Shown here piece by piece: positions 1 through 10,641 of a DNA stretch of 64,000 bases. The notes beneath the pieces are model-generated. The model made no database searches and was not told where the DNA came from. It saw nothing but the letters and a program-made list of their open reading frames with translations. The number at the start of each line of letters is the position of its first letter. Position 1 is the stretch's first letter. Origin of the DNA: Hemibagrus wyckioides (Eukaryota > Chordata > Actinopteri > Siluriformes > Bagridae); NCBI RefSeq assembly GCF_019097595.1, contig NC_080734.1, positions 16,085,892 through 16,149,891 of the forward strand, read 5' to 3'. The position numbers were made by a program, and so were the translations under genes.

Positions 1-67
1 AAGACTAAAATCTTGCTAAAATAATGTCCAAAGTAAAGCAAAAACCCCCATCACCGTATTGCCATAC

Positions 68-317
68 CTTGAATTTCTTCTTAATTTCATTTTCTTTCTT
101 TTCCCTCTCTTTCTGTTCCTTCTTTTCTTTTTCCTTCTCTTTCAACTCTTTCTTGTCTTTTTCCTTGTCCTTTTGCTCTTTTTTCTTCTCCTTCTGTTCC
201 TTCTTTTCTTTTTCCTTCTCCTTCTGCTCCTTTTCTTTTTCCTTCTCTTTCTCTTTGTCCTTCTGGCTTTTTTTGTCTTTCAACTTCAGCTCCTTTTCAT
301 CCGACACAGAGTTCTTT
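68..317 (-). CDS. fyb2: fyb2 exon 8, Lys/Glu linker entering the first hSH3 domain
   Basis: 250 nt with acceptor TACTTACAG and donor TTCAAG-GTATGG. It encodes 83 residues, almost all Lys, Glu, Asp and Gln (KEKEKEKEQKEKEKEKKEQK and similar), predicted as one long charged helix, ending REKKENEIKKKFK. FYB1 has the same arrangement: KEKKEQEIKKKFKLTG starts the N-terminal helix of its first hSH3 domain. The domain itself should be in the next exon, left of the window. The coding strand is nearly pure purine. Confidence 0.8.
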
Positions 318-3300
318 CTGTAAGTACAGAAATGAGAAATAAAGCCGGCAACGTAGCAGCCTCCATTGTTTAATTTAAGGAATTAGAAATATAATGGAAT
401 AATAGATTAAAACTTACTTGGAGAATAATACTTTCTTGGGGAACTCCTCTGCCTGAATATAAAAATATTTCCGAAAAAAAAAAAAAAAAACACTGAATTA
501 AAAAATGTAAAAATTCCGTACAATAAAATATATTGCTAATTTAAAATCAAATAAAATTAATTTTATCTTTATATCTCAATTCGGGAAACTGTAGCAACTC
601 AAACTAGTATTTAAAGTAAAAGAAATAGTAGTAAAAGTCCTGGAAAATATTAAAAATATTAATGTAATATAAATATAAAAAATGTAATAGTATAAATATA
701 GCTCATTTTGTAGCAAGTTGATTATATTATATTGATAAAAACAATTACCGTAGGTGTTTCAGCATATGGATCTAAAAAAGAAAATTTATAAAATAAAATA
801 AAATTAAATTAAATAAAGCTTTAATATGAAAAATCATTCCAATTTCAATCTCTTAGTTTATGACTAGAGTATTATTATTTAGTTGAAAACATTTACTTCC
901 TATGACCTTCTGTGAGTCTAATCTTGACCCAGTGTCTTAAAAACACAAAATTAAATCAAGATGTTCATTTAATCATTCTATCAAAACCAAAGCTGCTCTT
1001 TGATCGATGCTAATAATATCAATTGTGCCGCAGAAAAACAAAAAAAGTTTGTTTCATACTCATAGGAGATCCTTTGCGTTGTTTCTTCTGTACTTTACTT
1101 TTCTTGCTGGTTGCCATGTCTTCGAACTCTGTGTTGCTGAAGCTAATTTGTTTCCTATGGAAAAAGAAACTGTCAGTTTACTAACACATCCATTTAGCTG
1201 CCAGAAAACAAGATAAAGATTTGCATTTACATAAAGAACAAACAAGCACATGGTTCAAGAGAGATTCTCCTGGTCTGTGTTCGAAATCATTCTACAGATC
1301 TTAAAGATTTACCCTGTTGGAGAAGGCACAGCTGGACTGGGAAAAGAGTTTGCTGCCAAATCTGAATATTCAGTAGTCAAAGGGGTCTTGGGAAGTCCAG
1401 TATCTGTAATGTCCATATTTGGGTTTTGATGTTTGAGATTTAAGTGTTCGAAAAAGGCTCCTTCGTGAACTGAAGGGACAGGAATTCCATGATCCAGAAT
1501 ATTGTCTTGTGTCCCAACCCTTTCAGATAAATCCAAAATTTCCGAATCGTCACATCTTGAATCCGCTGAGGTAAATTCAGGAGGAGCTCGAATAATGATT
1601 TCTGTAACGAGAATCATGAGGAGTCAGACTTATTCCTATTAAAGCCTAGAGCAAACTACCACGTTAACTGAAAAGGAAATATGTAAAAGCCTATTTGCAA
1701 AAGGCCATTTTCAAAACACATGCTATAGGCTACTGTCTAATGAATTTTTAGAGTAGCAGACTGTAAGAGACTGTTGAGAGCCATCATACAGCCATCCGGT
1801 ATACAATCAAGCAGCTTGTATTTTGAGTGGTTTTAGATGTACCTTTGTTTAATTGTGTTCAATATAGCAGGTGGGTTTAGATTCCCACACAATAGGTTCA
1901 TATAATCCTCCTTCAGCAAAATCTTAAAATTCACACAAAAGATCTGAAACCGGCTCCTCAAAAACTGACCACGTGTAAAGGGAATCACATTTCTTTGTTT
2001 CGACTTTGCCTTTGTTTGCAGAACTTTATACAATTTAATGTGGTTATTTGTGATCCAACAGCTTAGGTATACACTGACAAATGATCCTGTTATTAACTGT
2101 CTTGTCTACTACTACACCTCTACTAAAAATCTTCAGAAAGGGAACATGGGGCAGCATGATTCCTGTCCCAATGGGCCTCTGCTAGCTGTCTTTGCAGTTC
2201 CCATATTTGAACACTAGGTGGAGGAGCATGCTGTACTACAATTGAGCAACCTCTAGAAAGGGGACACATCTTAAATAAATAATTTAAAAGAGTTATATTA
2301 AAAGATAACTAGTATATCAGCAGAATTTCAGATATATGGGCCTATCAAGATGTGTTGAAAGCTTGAAGTATCTGCTTGCGCTCTGACCCAGCTGCTACTG
2401 TGGATGAACCACCACCACGGTACCGAATGGTACCGTGTTAAGGAATTTAACATTAGCTGATCTAACAATTGTCTGAACTTTAACAATTGTCAGTTGTCTG
2501 TAACTTAGCTATGACTAGTACTACTACTGATAAAAATAATAATACAGTATGGACACTTAACCAATATATCTTTAATCTTCTTAAGAAGACTCATTAAATA
2601 TAACAATGAACAAGCATGGATCGAGATAGTTCTACCATTGTCCTCCAGGGGCAGACTTGGCTGAATGATGGACTTCATGTCTTCGCTCGGGGGCTGAGGT
2701 GGTATTTCTGGTGTGAGGCCACCATTAGGGACGGTCAACCGAGGCTTTCTGGGAGGAGGTGGAGGAGGCACAACAGGTTTTTGCACAATCACCGTCTTCG
2801 GAGAAGGTAAACTTTTTCCTAAAGAGAGGACTGGCAGGTTAATAATCAAGTTTACTCAAAAACTGCATAGTCCAGAGACTGCATTAATACATGCCAAACA
2901 CAATCAGTCATATGCAGTATACCTTGGCAGATGACTCATATTGAGAGCACTACCTCTTAGTCATTCTGGATATGAGAGACATGTTGCACTGCACCATCCC
3001 AATAGCATATGTTAGATGCTTCACATACCAACACATACCAACCCTCCCAATGAAAAGTCCATCCCAACACATAAAAACATTTTAACAGTGTTTCTGTAAA
3101 GTGAGCATGCCTTTAAAAACCTCAGTCAAGAGATGATGGAAATAAAATTTAATTTGTTCAATAAATTGGAAATCAATCAATAAATCTTTGAATATCTGCG
3201 TAATTTATCACTGTTCACTGTTATGTATTTCTTTTAAAGAACTTGGCTGGTAGATTGTTCCAGAGGACCTTGCTATGTTTCTGCAGATATTTCTTTTATT

Positions 3301-3838
3301 AGTCTATTAATAAACACTTACTAATTATCCAGTCAGCTAATAATATGACATGAGACCAATGCATAAAATCATGCAAATACAGGTCAAGAGCTTCAGCTGA
3401 CATCATACATTCAAATAGTGAGGAATGATATTATATAATATTTTTCTTCAAGTGAAAATCACTTGCAACTGTTGATAGCCTGTATGGATATCCTAAAGAT
3501 CACCGTGATATTGTTCCACACAAACACCCTAAATATCACAGTGGATGCTCTCCTAACCCTAACCTATAGACTGCACTTGGAATGCAGCTCGTGTCTCGGT
3601 TTTTAAACAGTCAATAATTTCCCTATGATATGGTAGACGGAAAGTAAATCTGATGCTCAAACTCAAGTTCCTTCCAAAACACTTAGCACTGCTTGACTCA
3701 ACTGTAAACAGTTACACAATAGAAATCTTCTATAATTGTTCTACCTGGTGCCACCCAAATGATGATGGGTTCTCCCGAAAGTTTTTTTCCTCATCTCAGC
3801 TCAGGCAGTTTGTCTGTGCCAGTGTTGCCTGATTTGCT

Positions 3839-3900
<62 letters not shown>

Positions 3901-6364
3901 TTTATAGATAAATATATACATTTGCTTTTAGATAAATGCTTATAGATAAACATTTTTCAATTTAGATTCAATTTCAATTCTACTATTGACTGTGGCATTA
4001 TTGTTGATAGCATATTGGCTTGGGATTGGTGCAAAAAAAACATCCACTAAATGACAGCTATGAAACCAGAAAAAAATTGTTGATGAGCAAGGTCAAATGG
4101 GAATAGCCAAAATGGTTTAACAAAAAGGCTAACTCAAATAACCACTCTTTACAGTAATACTGAGCAGAAACGCATCTCAGTACAAGCAAAACCTTGAGGC
4201 AGATGGACTACCACAGTGGAAGACCACATTTGTTTCTATTCCTGTCAACCAAGAAGAGAAATCTGAGGTAACAGTTGGGTGGGATGATTCTGCTGTCTCA
4301 TATTTGTTGAGTGGATAATTGCATGAAAGATAAGAGGGACATGTGTTCTAAGTGAAGTAGCTAGACAATTACAAAACCGTCTAAAAATGTTTACCCAAAT
4401 TTCTATTAAACAGAAATGTGCAATACAAAAGACTTTAAGAACTTAAAAACATTAATAAACCAAACAACAACTTACTGTCATCTTGGTTATTGAGAGATGT
4501 TTCATGAGGCTGAGTGTTATACTCTGTTGCTGCTTTTTCTGCCTTGCCCTTATAGTCAACAGGGGGGATATCAAGAAGATTCAGAGGTTCAGGGACATTT
4601 GGGGCTTCCACATGTGAAACTGGTTCAGCATGGACTGTCTCTGGTGATGAAGACTCAAGTGGAAAATTGCTGGGCAGATCACTTTCAAGTACAGGCAGAG
4701 TTTCAGGTGTGGATAACTGACTCCCCACTGTAGACTTTCGCTTAGCCTTTTCCAGAAGGTTAAGTAGTCGTTGATCACAAGGGCTATGCTTAACAGGGGC
4801 CATCTCTTCAGCTCTTGCTAGAGCAGAGACCACAGAAGCAGCCATGGGTGAGCTTGACATTGGAACTTCCAAGGGCTTCTCAGTGTAGTCGATCATTTTG
4901 GGCGATTCAGTCAACCTGCTTTCTCTCAATGAATCGAAATTCATTGATGGAGATGAACGTTCTGGTAAAGGACTGAATGTGAAAACAGAATCTGAATATG
5001 GATGAGTGGAATCTGTATGATATAGTGCTGGACTCGGGAAAACTGGAGTAGCAGAATAGGAAGCACGAGGGAATCGAGGCTCAGGAGTAACACTGGGTGA
5101 TATATCTAGATCAGAAGGGCCATCAGAAAAGTCTTCAGGAATAATTGGAGGAGGAATATCCATAGTAATTATATCAGGGCTTTCTGGAATTGACATTGCA
5201 TCCTCTGGTAAACCATCTTCAGAAATATTTGCTGTTGGACTTATCACGTTGGAATTATGTCTAATAGGAATTTCTGATCTTGTGCTCTCCATTTGAGGAC
5301 CATTTTGATAGACAGGTTGTGGAACTGTCAGGGCAGGAGGTTTTGAGGGTGAAAATGCTGGACGAGAAATAACTGGAGGAGAGATAGTAGGGTTAGCTCT
5401 AACAGGTGGAACAAGAGGCTTTTTAACTGTGGCCTCTATCATGGCATGAGGAGAAATGCTAGAATCTGAATGATTCCGGAGAGGGGTAGCTGGTACATCC
5501 CATTCTGAGAGGTCTGTATTTTCTATCTCATCCTTGTCTGGCTTGTTCAATGTGGCCTTCTTGAACGGTGTTGGGACTTTGACCGGTGTCTCCAAACCTG
5601 GGGACTTCAGGGTAGACTCACTTTTGGGTTTCTGTTCAAAGACTGGTGAAACAGTACTCGTGGGCAAACGCTTTTTATCTTTCAGGGCTTGTTTGATAAG
5701 ATCTGCTTCCTTCTTCTGGTTCTTATCCAGCAAAATAGGCTTTGCCTTTATCATTGCAGGTTCAGGTTGAGATAATGGGCGGGTCTTTTTGTCATCTTTG
5801 AAGACCACACGAGGAGCCATGCGGTTCTCTACAGCTGAGTTGATGGAAGCGATTAGGGGGTTGCTGATTTTTGCAGTGGGAGAAATTGGGGGGATAGTTT
5901 TGGGTTTCTCTGGGATGGCAGGTTTGATTCGCGTATTTGAAGATTCATCATTCTGGAACTTTTCCCTCAGGGTCTTAACACTAATCTCTTCACCCTGGGG
6001 AGCAATGAAACATACACAAAGCAAAACTCTTAACATAATACAAAGCATTCATAGTTTTTTCTTACAGTGAGATAGATGTAACTAAAGTCAAATTCCCAAA
6101 CCACAATCATTCCAAGAATCAAACCAGAATCTGTTCCCCTTTTCATTTCATGTTATAAACAAAATGGAATGTCCAGTTGTCACTGTCCTGGGAAGCCCAA
6201 AATCTCTAGTAACCATATCTGCATATTTAATACATGTGCTACATACTACTTATACAAAATATATTTCTTGTAAAATTCTATGGCAGATGCATCTCAATAC
6301 CATAATAATAATTCCCTTCAAATAAGTCAAGACATAAATGACAAAACAAACTTGCCTGTTCCAT
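68..6364 (-). CDS. fyb2: ADAP/FYB-family adaptor, fyb2-like (3' part off the left edge)
   Basis: Cytosolic scaffold of the FYB/ADAP/PRAM family, which couples immune-receptor signalling to adhesion through proline-rich segments, phosphotyrosines and C-terminal helically extended SH3 domains (family knowledge). Eight exons with canonical acceptors join in phase: 6356-6364, 4476-5994, 2636-2818, 1313-1601, 1060-1154, 749-771, 418-452 and 68-317, giving 801 codons with no stop. The product starts MEQGEEISVKTLREKFQN, which resembles the FYB2 N-terminus I remember (ME..., LRAKFQN at the same spacing). A long Ser/Pro-rich disordered exon follows, then a polyproline run (PPPPPPRKP), then a Lys/Glu linker ending EIKKKFK, where FYB proteins enter the first hSH3 fold. 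That domain lies outside the window. The Lys/Glu linker looks more like FYB1, so the paralogue call rests on the N-terminus and on DAB1 lying next door. PRAM1 is less likely. Confidence 0.8.
418..452 (-). CDS. fyb2: fyb2 exon 7 (35 nt)
   Basis: Acceptor TTTATATTCAG and a near-perfect donor CCAA-GTAAGT. It encodes AEEFPKKVLFS and two bases of a lysine codon completed by the next exon. Confidence 0.65.
749..771 (-). CDS. fyb2: fyb2 microexon (23 nt)
   Basis: Acceptor TTTTCTTTTTTAG, 23 nt, then donor GTAATT. With the base carried over from exon 5 it completes exactly eight codons, NPYAETPT, and restores phase 0 for the next exon. A tyrosine in NPYAETP could be a phospho-site. Without it exon 5 would run out of frame into exon 7. 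Confidence 0.6.
1060..1154 (-). CDS. fyb2: fyb2 exon 5, basic segment
   Basis: 95 nt with a strong acceptor (TTTCTTTTTCCATAG) and donor CTATGA-GTATGA. In the frame set by exon 4 it reads KQISFSNTEFEDMATSKKSK followed by VQKKQRKGSPM, a Lys-rich stretch like those before the hSH3 domains of FYB proteins. Another frame is also open, but only this one joins both neighbours. Confidence 0.65.
1313..1601 (-). CDS. fyb2: fyb2 exon 4, acidic linker
   Basis: 289 nt with acceptor TTCTCGTTACAG and donor CAGG-GTAAAT; it keeps phase with both neighbours. It encodes an acidic, Ser/Pro/Asp-rich segment (EIIIRAPPEFTSADSR, SEILDLSERVG, TTEYSDLAANSFPSPAVPSP). There is one candidate phosphotyrosine (TEYSDL). 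No classical YDDV SLP-76-binding motif is seen in this portion. Confidence 0.7.
1602..2635 (-). other. fyb2 intron between exons 3 and 4
   Basis: About 1 kb of AT-rich unique-looking DNA. No gene, RNA gene or clear repeat seen. Confidence 0.6.
2636..2818 (-). CDS. fyb2: fyb2 exon 3, polyproline segment
   Basis: 183 nt with acceptor CCTCTCTTTAG and donor AATG-GTAGAA. It joins in phase to exon 2 (codon AGA across the junction). It encodes KSLPSPKTVIVQKP, then VVPPPPPPRKPRLTVPNGG, then TPEIPPQPPSED. The PPPPPPRKP run resembles the PPPPKP motif of FYB1/FYB2 and would bind SH3 or EVH1 partners. Confidence 0.75.
3842..3893. repeat. TA microsatellite
   Basis: Uninterrupted TA dinucleotides inside a fyb2 intron. 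Confidence 0.95.
4085..4262 (+). mobile_element. Degenerate Tc1-like transposase fragment
   Basis: The stretch reading GGCTAACTCAAATAACCACT then AAACCTTGAGGCAGATGGAC resembles the DNA-binding half of a widespread fish Tc1 family whose ends read CACTTTATTAGG (recalled, not searched). A related end-like piece with ATGCATAAAATCATGC lies near 3350-3420. Frames are broken. Confidence 0.5.
4476..5994 (-). CDS. fyb2: fyb2 exon 2, long Ser/Pro-rich disordered exon (506 codons)
   Basis: Acceptor TTGCTCCCCAG at 6005-5995 and donor ACA-GTAAGT at 4476/4475. The exon is open for 1519 nt and ends with one base left over. It begins GEEISVKTLREKFQN, the conserved N-terminal motif of the family. The rest is low-complexity Pro/Ser/Lys sequence (PAIPEKPK, KPLVPPVR, VISRPAFSPSKPPALTVP) with many SP/TP sites and PxxP motifs, as expected of a scaffold that binds SH3 domains. 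No folded domain is visible. An open frame continues upstream to an ATG at 6048, but that part is intronic, so an initiation there is not proposed. Confidence 0.85.
6356..6364 (-). CDS. fyb2: fyb2 coding exon 1 (MEQ) with GC donor
   Basis: ATG at 6364-6362 lies in a good context (A at -3, G at +4). It is followed by GAA CAG and then GCAAGT, the consensus form of a rare GC-type donor. Joined to the phase-0 acceptor at 5995 it gives MEQ-GEEISVKTLREKFQN, aligning without a gap with the FYB2 N-terminus as I recall it. No GT donor nearby preceded by an in-frame ATG was found. The start is inferred from splice logic, not from a transcript. Confidence 0.6.
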
Positions 6365-6972
6365 CGTATATGGTACCAAATTGTAATCCTTCTTCAAAGA
6401 AACAGCACTTTCCTCACCATCACCTGAATGTCATCTCACTGTTAATCCAACAAATTCTCACAGCAAATTAATCCAATCCGAAAAGAGATAACATACGTAT
6501 AAGGAAAAACAAATCCAAAGTAATGTTTGTGACCTAAGCTATGCGACTGTGTTGTTGGAATGAAGGCGGATGGACCATTCACGAGTAAATCACCAAAGAA
6601 CTTGGTCTTGTTAGACGAGTCCCGCCCGGGTATGACACACAGCCATCAACACACTTCTGACTGTTTTCTTTCACAAAGAATGTGGTCCAGCAGGCATGGC
6701 CTGGGCTGTGTGCAAGCAGCAGCTGCCTGCATAGCAGGAGTGCTTTGGGTATCGTCTTAGTTTCAGCTCAGTTTCTTCCGGGACGTAAAGGGATTACTCC
6801 CATTATTAATCATCAGTGCTAATTGTAGCAACGAGTATATTCGACTTTCTGTTGCTAATGATAATAATGATTGGGGCTACCTAAGATAGGCAAGACTCTG
6901 CCTTACCTTATAATGAACAATGCAGATAAATGAGATAAATCAAACCTAGCAGTTAAACAAAATCAACGTAAA

Positions 6973-6975
<3 letters not shown>

Positions 6976-7047
<72 letters not shown>
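6976..7047. repeat. TA microsatellite
   Basis: About 70 bases of almost pure TA. Confidence 0.95.
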
Positions 7048-7049
<2 letters not shown>

Positions 7050-8124
7050 TTTTATAGATCACATTATCACAGATAATGTAGAATCCCTAGTTTGTTGAAA
7101 TTCTCTGTTGGTTCTTTTGAATAGTGTTGATATTTGACAGTGTTTACATAACACACAACATGGTACAATATTGCATCATTGCCTATTGCAGTGCTCAGGT
7201 CAGATTTTCAACTGTTCGTCAACACACCTACCATCAGGGGCACAAACCCCAGTAAAAAAGTTGTTGTGTGGCAGTAACATTTTTCCTCTGCATTATTGTC
7301 TGATCAGATTACAGTAGATCTGTCTGAAAATAGTATTTCCTATTCAGTCTCTGTTATCTTTGACATCATTTGAATTATTTAAAACACGAAGGCTGACTGT
7401 ACTACCAGCTAAAGCAAAGATATCCTGTGCCTCCTCTTCAAATCATACACCCCCGCCCCCTCACTGTACACCATTTTTTCAGTAAAAACCTCGACACACT
7501 GTGTATTTAGATGATGGTACATGATACAACATCATAGCTGATGACTGAGGAGATAACTGCCAGGTTAGATGTAACTACCAGTTTACTAAACACTTATCAC
7601 TGTGAATTTGCATTCAGTTGAATCATGTTTTCCTGGTCTAACTACTAAAAGAATGCGTGCTTATCTCTTAAAATGTTGCATTCTATTACAAAGCATGTGA
7701 TTTAGTCAGCATGACTGAAAGCTTTTTGAGCTGATTTGTTCATTTAGAGGCCTGGGTTAGTTTTTAATGTTGTTAGTGACATGTTAGTTCTAAGATTGTC
7801 ATTGTCATCCACCAAATATTAACCAATTTTGATACCTAAAAAGTTTACATAGCAAATTTAAATGCAAATTGTACAAAAGAAGTGAAATGATCTGCACCAC
7901 ATACTTAAATTAATGTTTGCTAATAGGATTTAAATACATGTATACATTTAAACACCACTGAATGCTTGGCTGCTGTTTTTGCAACCTACCCCGGGTCCCT
8001 GTTATAAATTTTGAAGTACCTTTGTAACATTATTGGGTTTCTGTGCCTAGAGCAAACTCTAGAACCACCACATCAGCAATATGGAGCTCAGATATCTTCG
8101 GTTTAGAAGAAAAAGCCATTATTA

Positions 8125-8335
8125 TTGCCACATATACATTACAGCACAGTGAAAATCTTTCTTTGCATGTCCCAGCTGAGGAAGTTGGGGTCAGAGAGCA
8201 GGGGCAGCTATGATGCAGTCCCCCTGGAGCAGAGAGGGTTAAAGGCCTTGCTCAGTTGTCCAACAGTGGAACCCCTGATCTTACAATCAACAACCCAGAG
8301 CCTTAACCACTTAAGCTACCACTGCCCCAATTGTC
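8125..8335 (+). repeat. Dispersed fish repeat, family X (copy 1)
   Basis: Shares long stretches with 30505-30737 and partly with 57655-57775: ACATATACATTACAGCACAG, then CCCTGGAGCAGAGAGGGTTA, then GAACCCCTGATCTT and CTTAACCACTT. The third-module sequence resembles a tRNA-derived or SINE-like tail. The family name is not known to me. Confidence 0.75.
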
Positions 8336-9482
8336 ATTTCACAGCCATTACTAAACTTTCGGTACTCAAAAAAAAGTTCAGTACAAAAGTTGAACTCAAG
8401 TACCCATAATGCACCAAAATGACAGGAACTCCATGTGTGTGTCTGTTATAAAGAACCTAACAAACATTTAACAAACCTAAGCTGTGCAATGTCACTTAAT
8501 ATCATCACAGTTGTTAGCCACTGATTTTGTTGGTTTTAATACAAATGTTTGATACATCAGAGCATTATTTTAATAAACTTCAGCAAAAAATGATTAATTA
8601 CACTTTTACAAATTTAATAGCAGCACAAAAACAAAGGACTGTAGGCTAGATCTTCTCCATCAGTGAGCAGAAGGGATGATTTGGGGATTTTGGAGTGCAG
8701 GTTTATTTCATTTTATAGTCTGCTTTATTTAGATAGACAGCATTTAAATAACTGACAATGTTACTGTACTCTGTTTTGTTGCTTGAAATAAAACGACAAA
8801 AGTAGTCTACTTATCTGACAATAAATAACTAAGGAGTTTTTTTTTTTTTTAAATGGGAAGAAAATGAAGGCTTAATGTCGAAGTCATGAATAAAATATGA
8901 ACTCAATTAGGTTAACTGCTGTTTAAGAGAAACATCAATGCCCGTTTAGAGGTAGAAAATTTGTGGTGACTGTTTAATTGTGTAGTGAGCAGACTGCATG
9001 GCGGTGTTATTGGTGCAATCAGGCATATTTTGAGACTGTAACCCTGACAGATAAGCGAGAACCATGTGAAGCATACACACACACAGATCTGCTGCTGATC
9101 ACATACAGTATTCAGTATGGATTATATTAGAGTATAAATTAATTTTATTTCAGTCATGATGCATTTTAGTGTGTATTACCCTGTGTATTTATTTTATCTA
9201 TATTTTCTACACAGTTAATTCTACTTGTTTGTTCTTTATATTTTTATAAAGAACAGATAAAAGATTGTTCTTTATATTTTTATGTTTGTATATATATTTT
9301 TTTATTGTTGTGCACCAATACACCAATTCCTTGTACATGTAAAACCCTTGTACATGCAAAAAGTTTGCAATAAAGCTGATTCTGACTCTTCTTCCCCATC
9401 AGGCATGTCAGTGAAACTGATTTATTTTTATATTAAACCATGTTCTTTTTACAGCAACATATTACAAAACTTGATTTCCATC

Positions 9483-9765
9483 TCATCCTGCGAGCACAGA
9501 GTTTACATGTTCTCCCAGTGCTTCGAGGGGTTCCTCTGGGTTCTCTGATTTCCGCTCCAGTCCAAATACATGTGCTGTAGGTTGACTGACATCTCTAAAT
9601 TGACTGTAGTGTGTAAATAGGTGCGAGTGTGATTGTGCACTGTCTTGGCTCGGCATCCAGCCCAGGGTGTCCCCTACCTTGTGCCCCGAATCCTCTGGGA
9701 TAGACTCCGGGCTCCCAGCAACCCTGTGTAGGATAAGCGGTACATTATATGGATGGATGGATGTC
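9483..9765 (+). repeat. Dispersed fish repeat ending in GGAT units, family Z (copy 1)
   Basis: Typical fish retroelement-tail sequence: GTTCTCCCAGTGCTTCGAGG, then ATCCAGCCCAGGGTGTCCCC, then TGTAGGATAAGCGGTA and a terminal GGATGGATGGATG. Related copies in opposite orientation are at about 28019-28370 and 57838-58040. Confidence 0.7.
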
Positions 9766-9866
9766 TTTAGCCAAAACAATTACTCAGTAGTTAATTGTGC
9801 AACATACATTAGTATTAAATCTATAGTCTATAAGTGAAGATTATATAGAAAAATGACACACAATGC

Positions 9867-10141
<275 letters not shown>

Positions 10142-10241
10142 CTATAAAAGAAAGCTTTACCTTGCAAAGAGAGCACTTGCCAATATGCACATTTTAATGA
10201 AATCTATTGAAGAAAATAAGCAGGTATAATTTGTTCATGTG

Positions 10242-10247
10242 TTTATT
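10242..10247 (-). promoter_or_regulatory. Candidate polyadenylation signal AATAAA
   Basis: On the minus strand AATAAACACATGAAC is followed by AT-rich sequence. It would end a 3'UTR of about 2.5 kb if the candidate DAB1 alternative exon at 12760-12804 is used. A second AATAAA lies at 11869-11874. The hexamer is common by chance, so the link is inference. Confidence 0.3.
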
Positions 10248-10580
10248 GGTACAGTATTACATGGTGGGATATGTAAATCAAAAGGGAAAAAAATCCTAAA
10301 AATCCACTGTAGAATGTCATCTTCATTGAGATAAAAATAAGACGTCCTTTTACATTAACAAACCATTAGCTGAGGTAAAGTTAAAACAGGTCTAGAAACA
10401 TAGTCAAAGCGTTATGATCCTCCCTCTCTTCTCCTGGCTTCACAATCTTCTTTTTAAATCCCAAGTAGAGTTTATGAACTTTAAAGGGCCAAAATGGCTC
10501 TCGGATTAAAACAGGACTCTGGCCATAAAATAGGGAGTATTAGTCATTACGGGGAATGAAATACAAGGAGAACTGGCTGT

Positions 10581-10599
10581 TCATGTCTTTCTCTCTCAC

Positions 10600-10641
<42 letters not shown>
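10581..10641. repeat. CT then CA microsatellite
   Basis: CT dinucleotides pass directly into CA dinucleotides. Confidence 0.95.

Larger units (their letters stand above)
2819..4475 (-). other. fyb2 intron between exons 2 and 3
   Basis: Holds a pure TA microsatellite (3842-3893) and scattered pieces of an old Tc1-type transposon (about 3300-3420 and 4085-4262). No exon seen. Confidence 0.6.

Noticed and set aside
24..373. Phe/Leu/Ser-rich open frames on the plus strand
   Set aside because: They are the antisense of the Lys/Glu-rich fyb2 exon at 68-317.
3541..3570. CCTAACCCTAACC, telomere-like
   Set aside because: Only about two units; chance occurrence.
4435..6048. A single-exon 537-residue protein starting at 6048
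   Set aside because: Residues before GEEIS fall in the intron upstream of a clear acceptor, and residues after QDD pass a clear donor at 4475; only 4476-5994 is coding.
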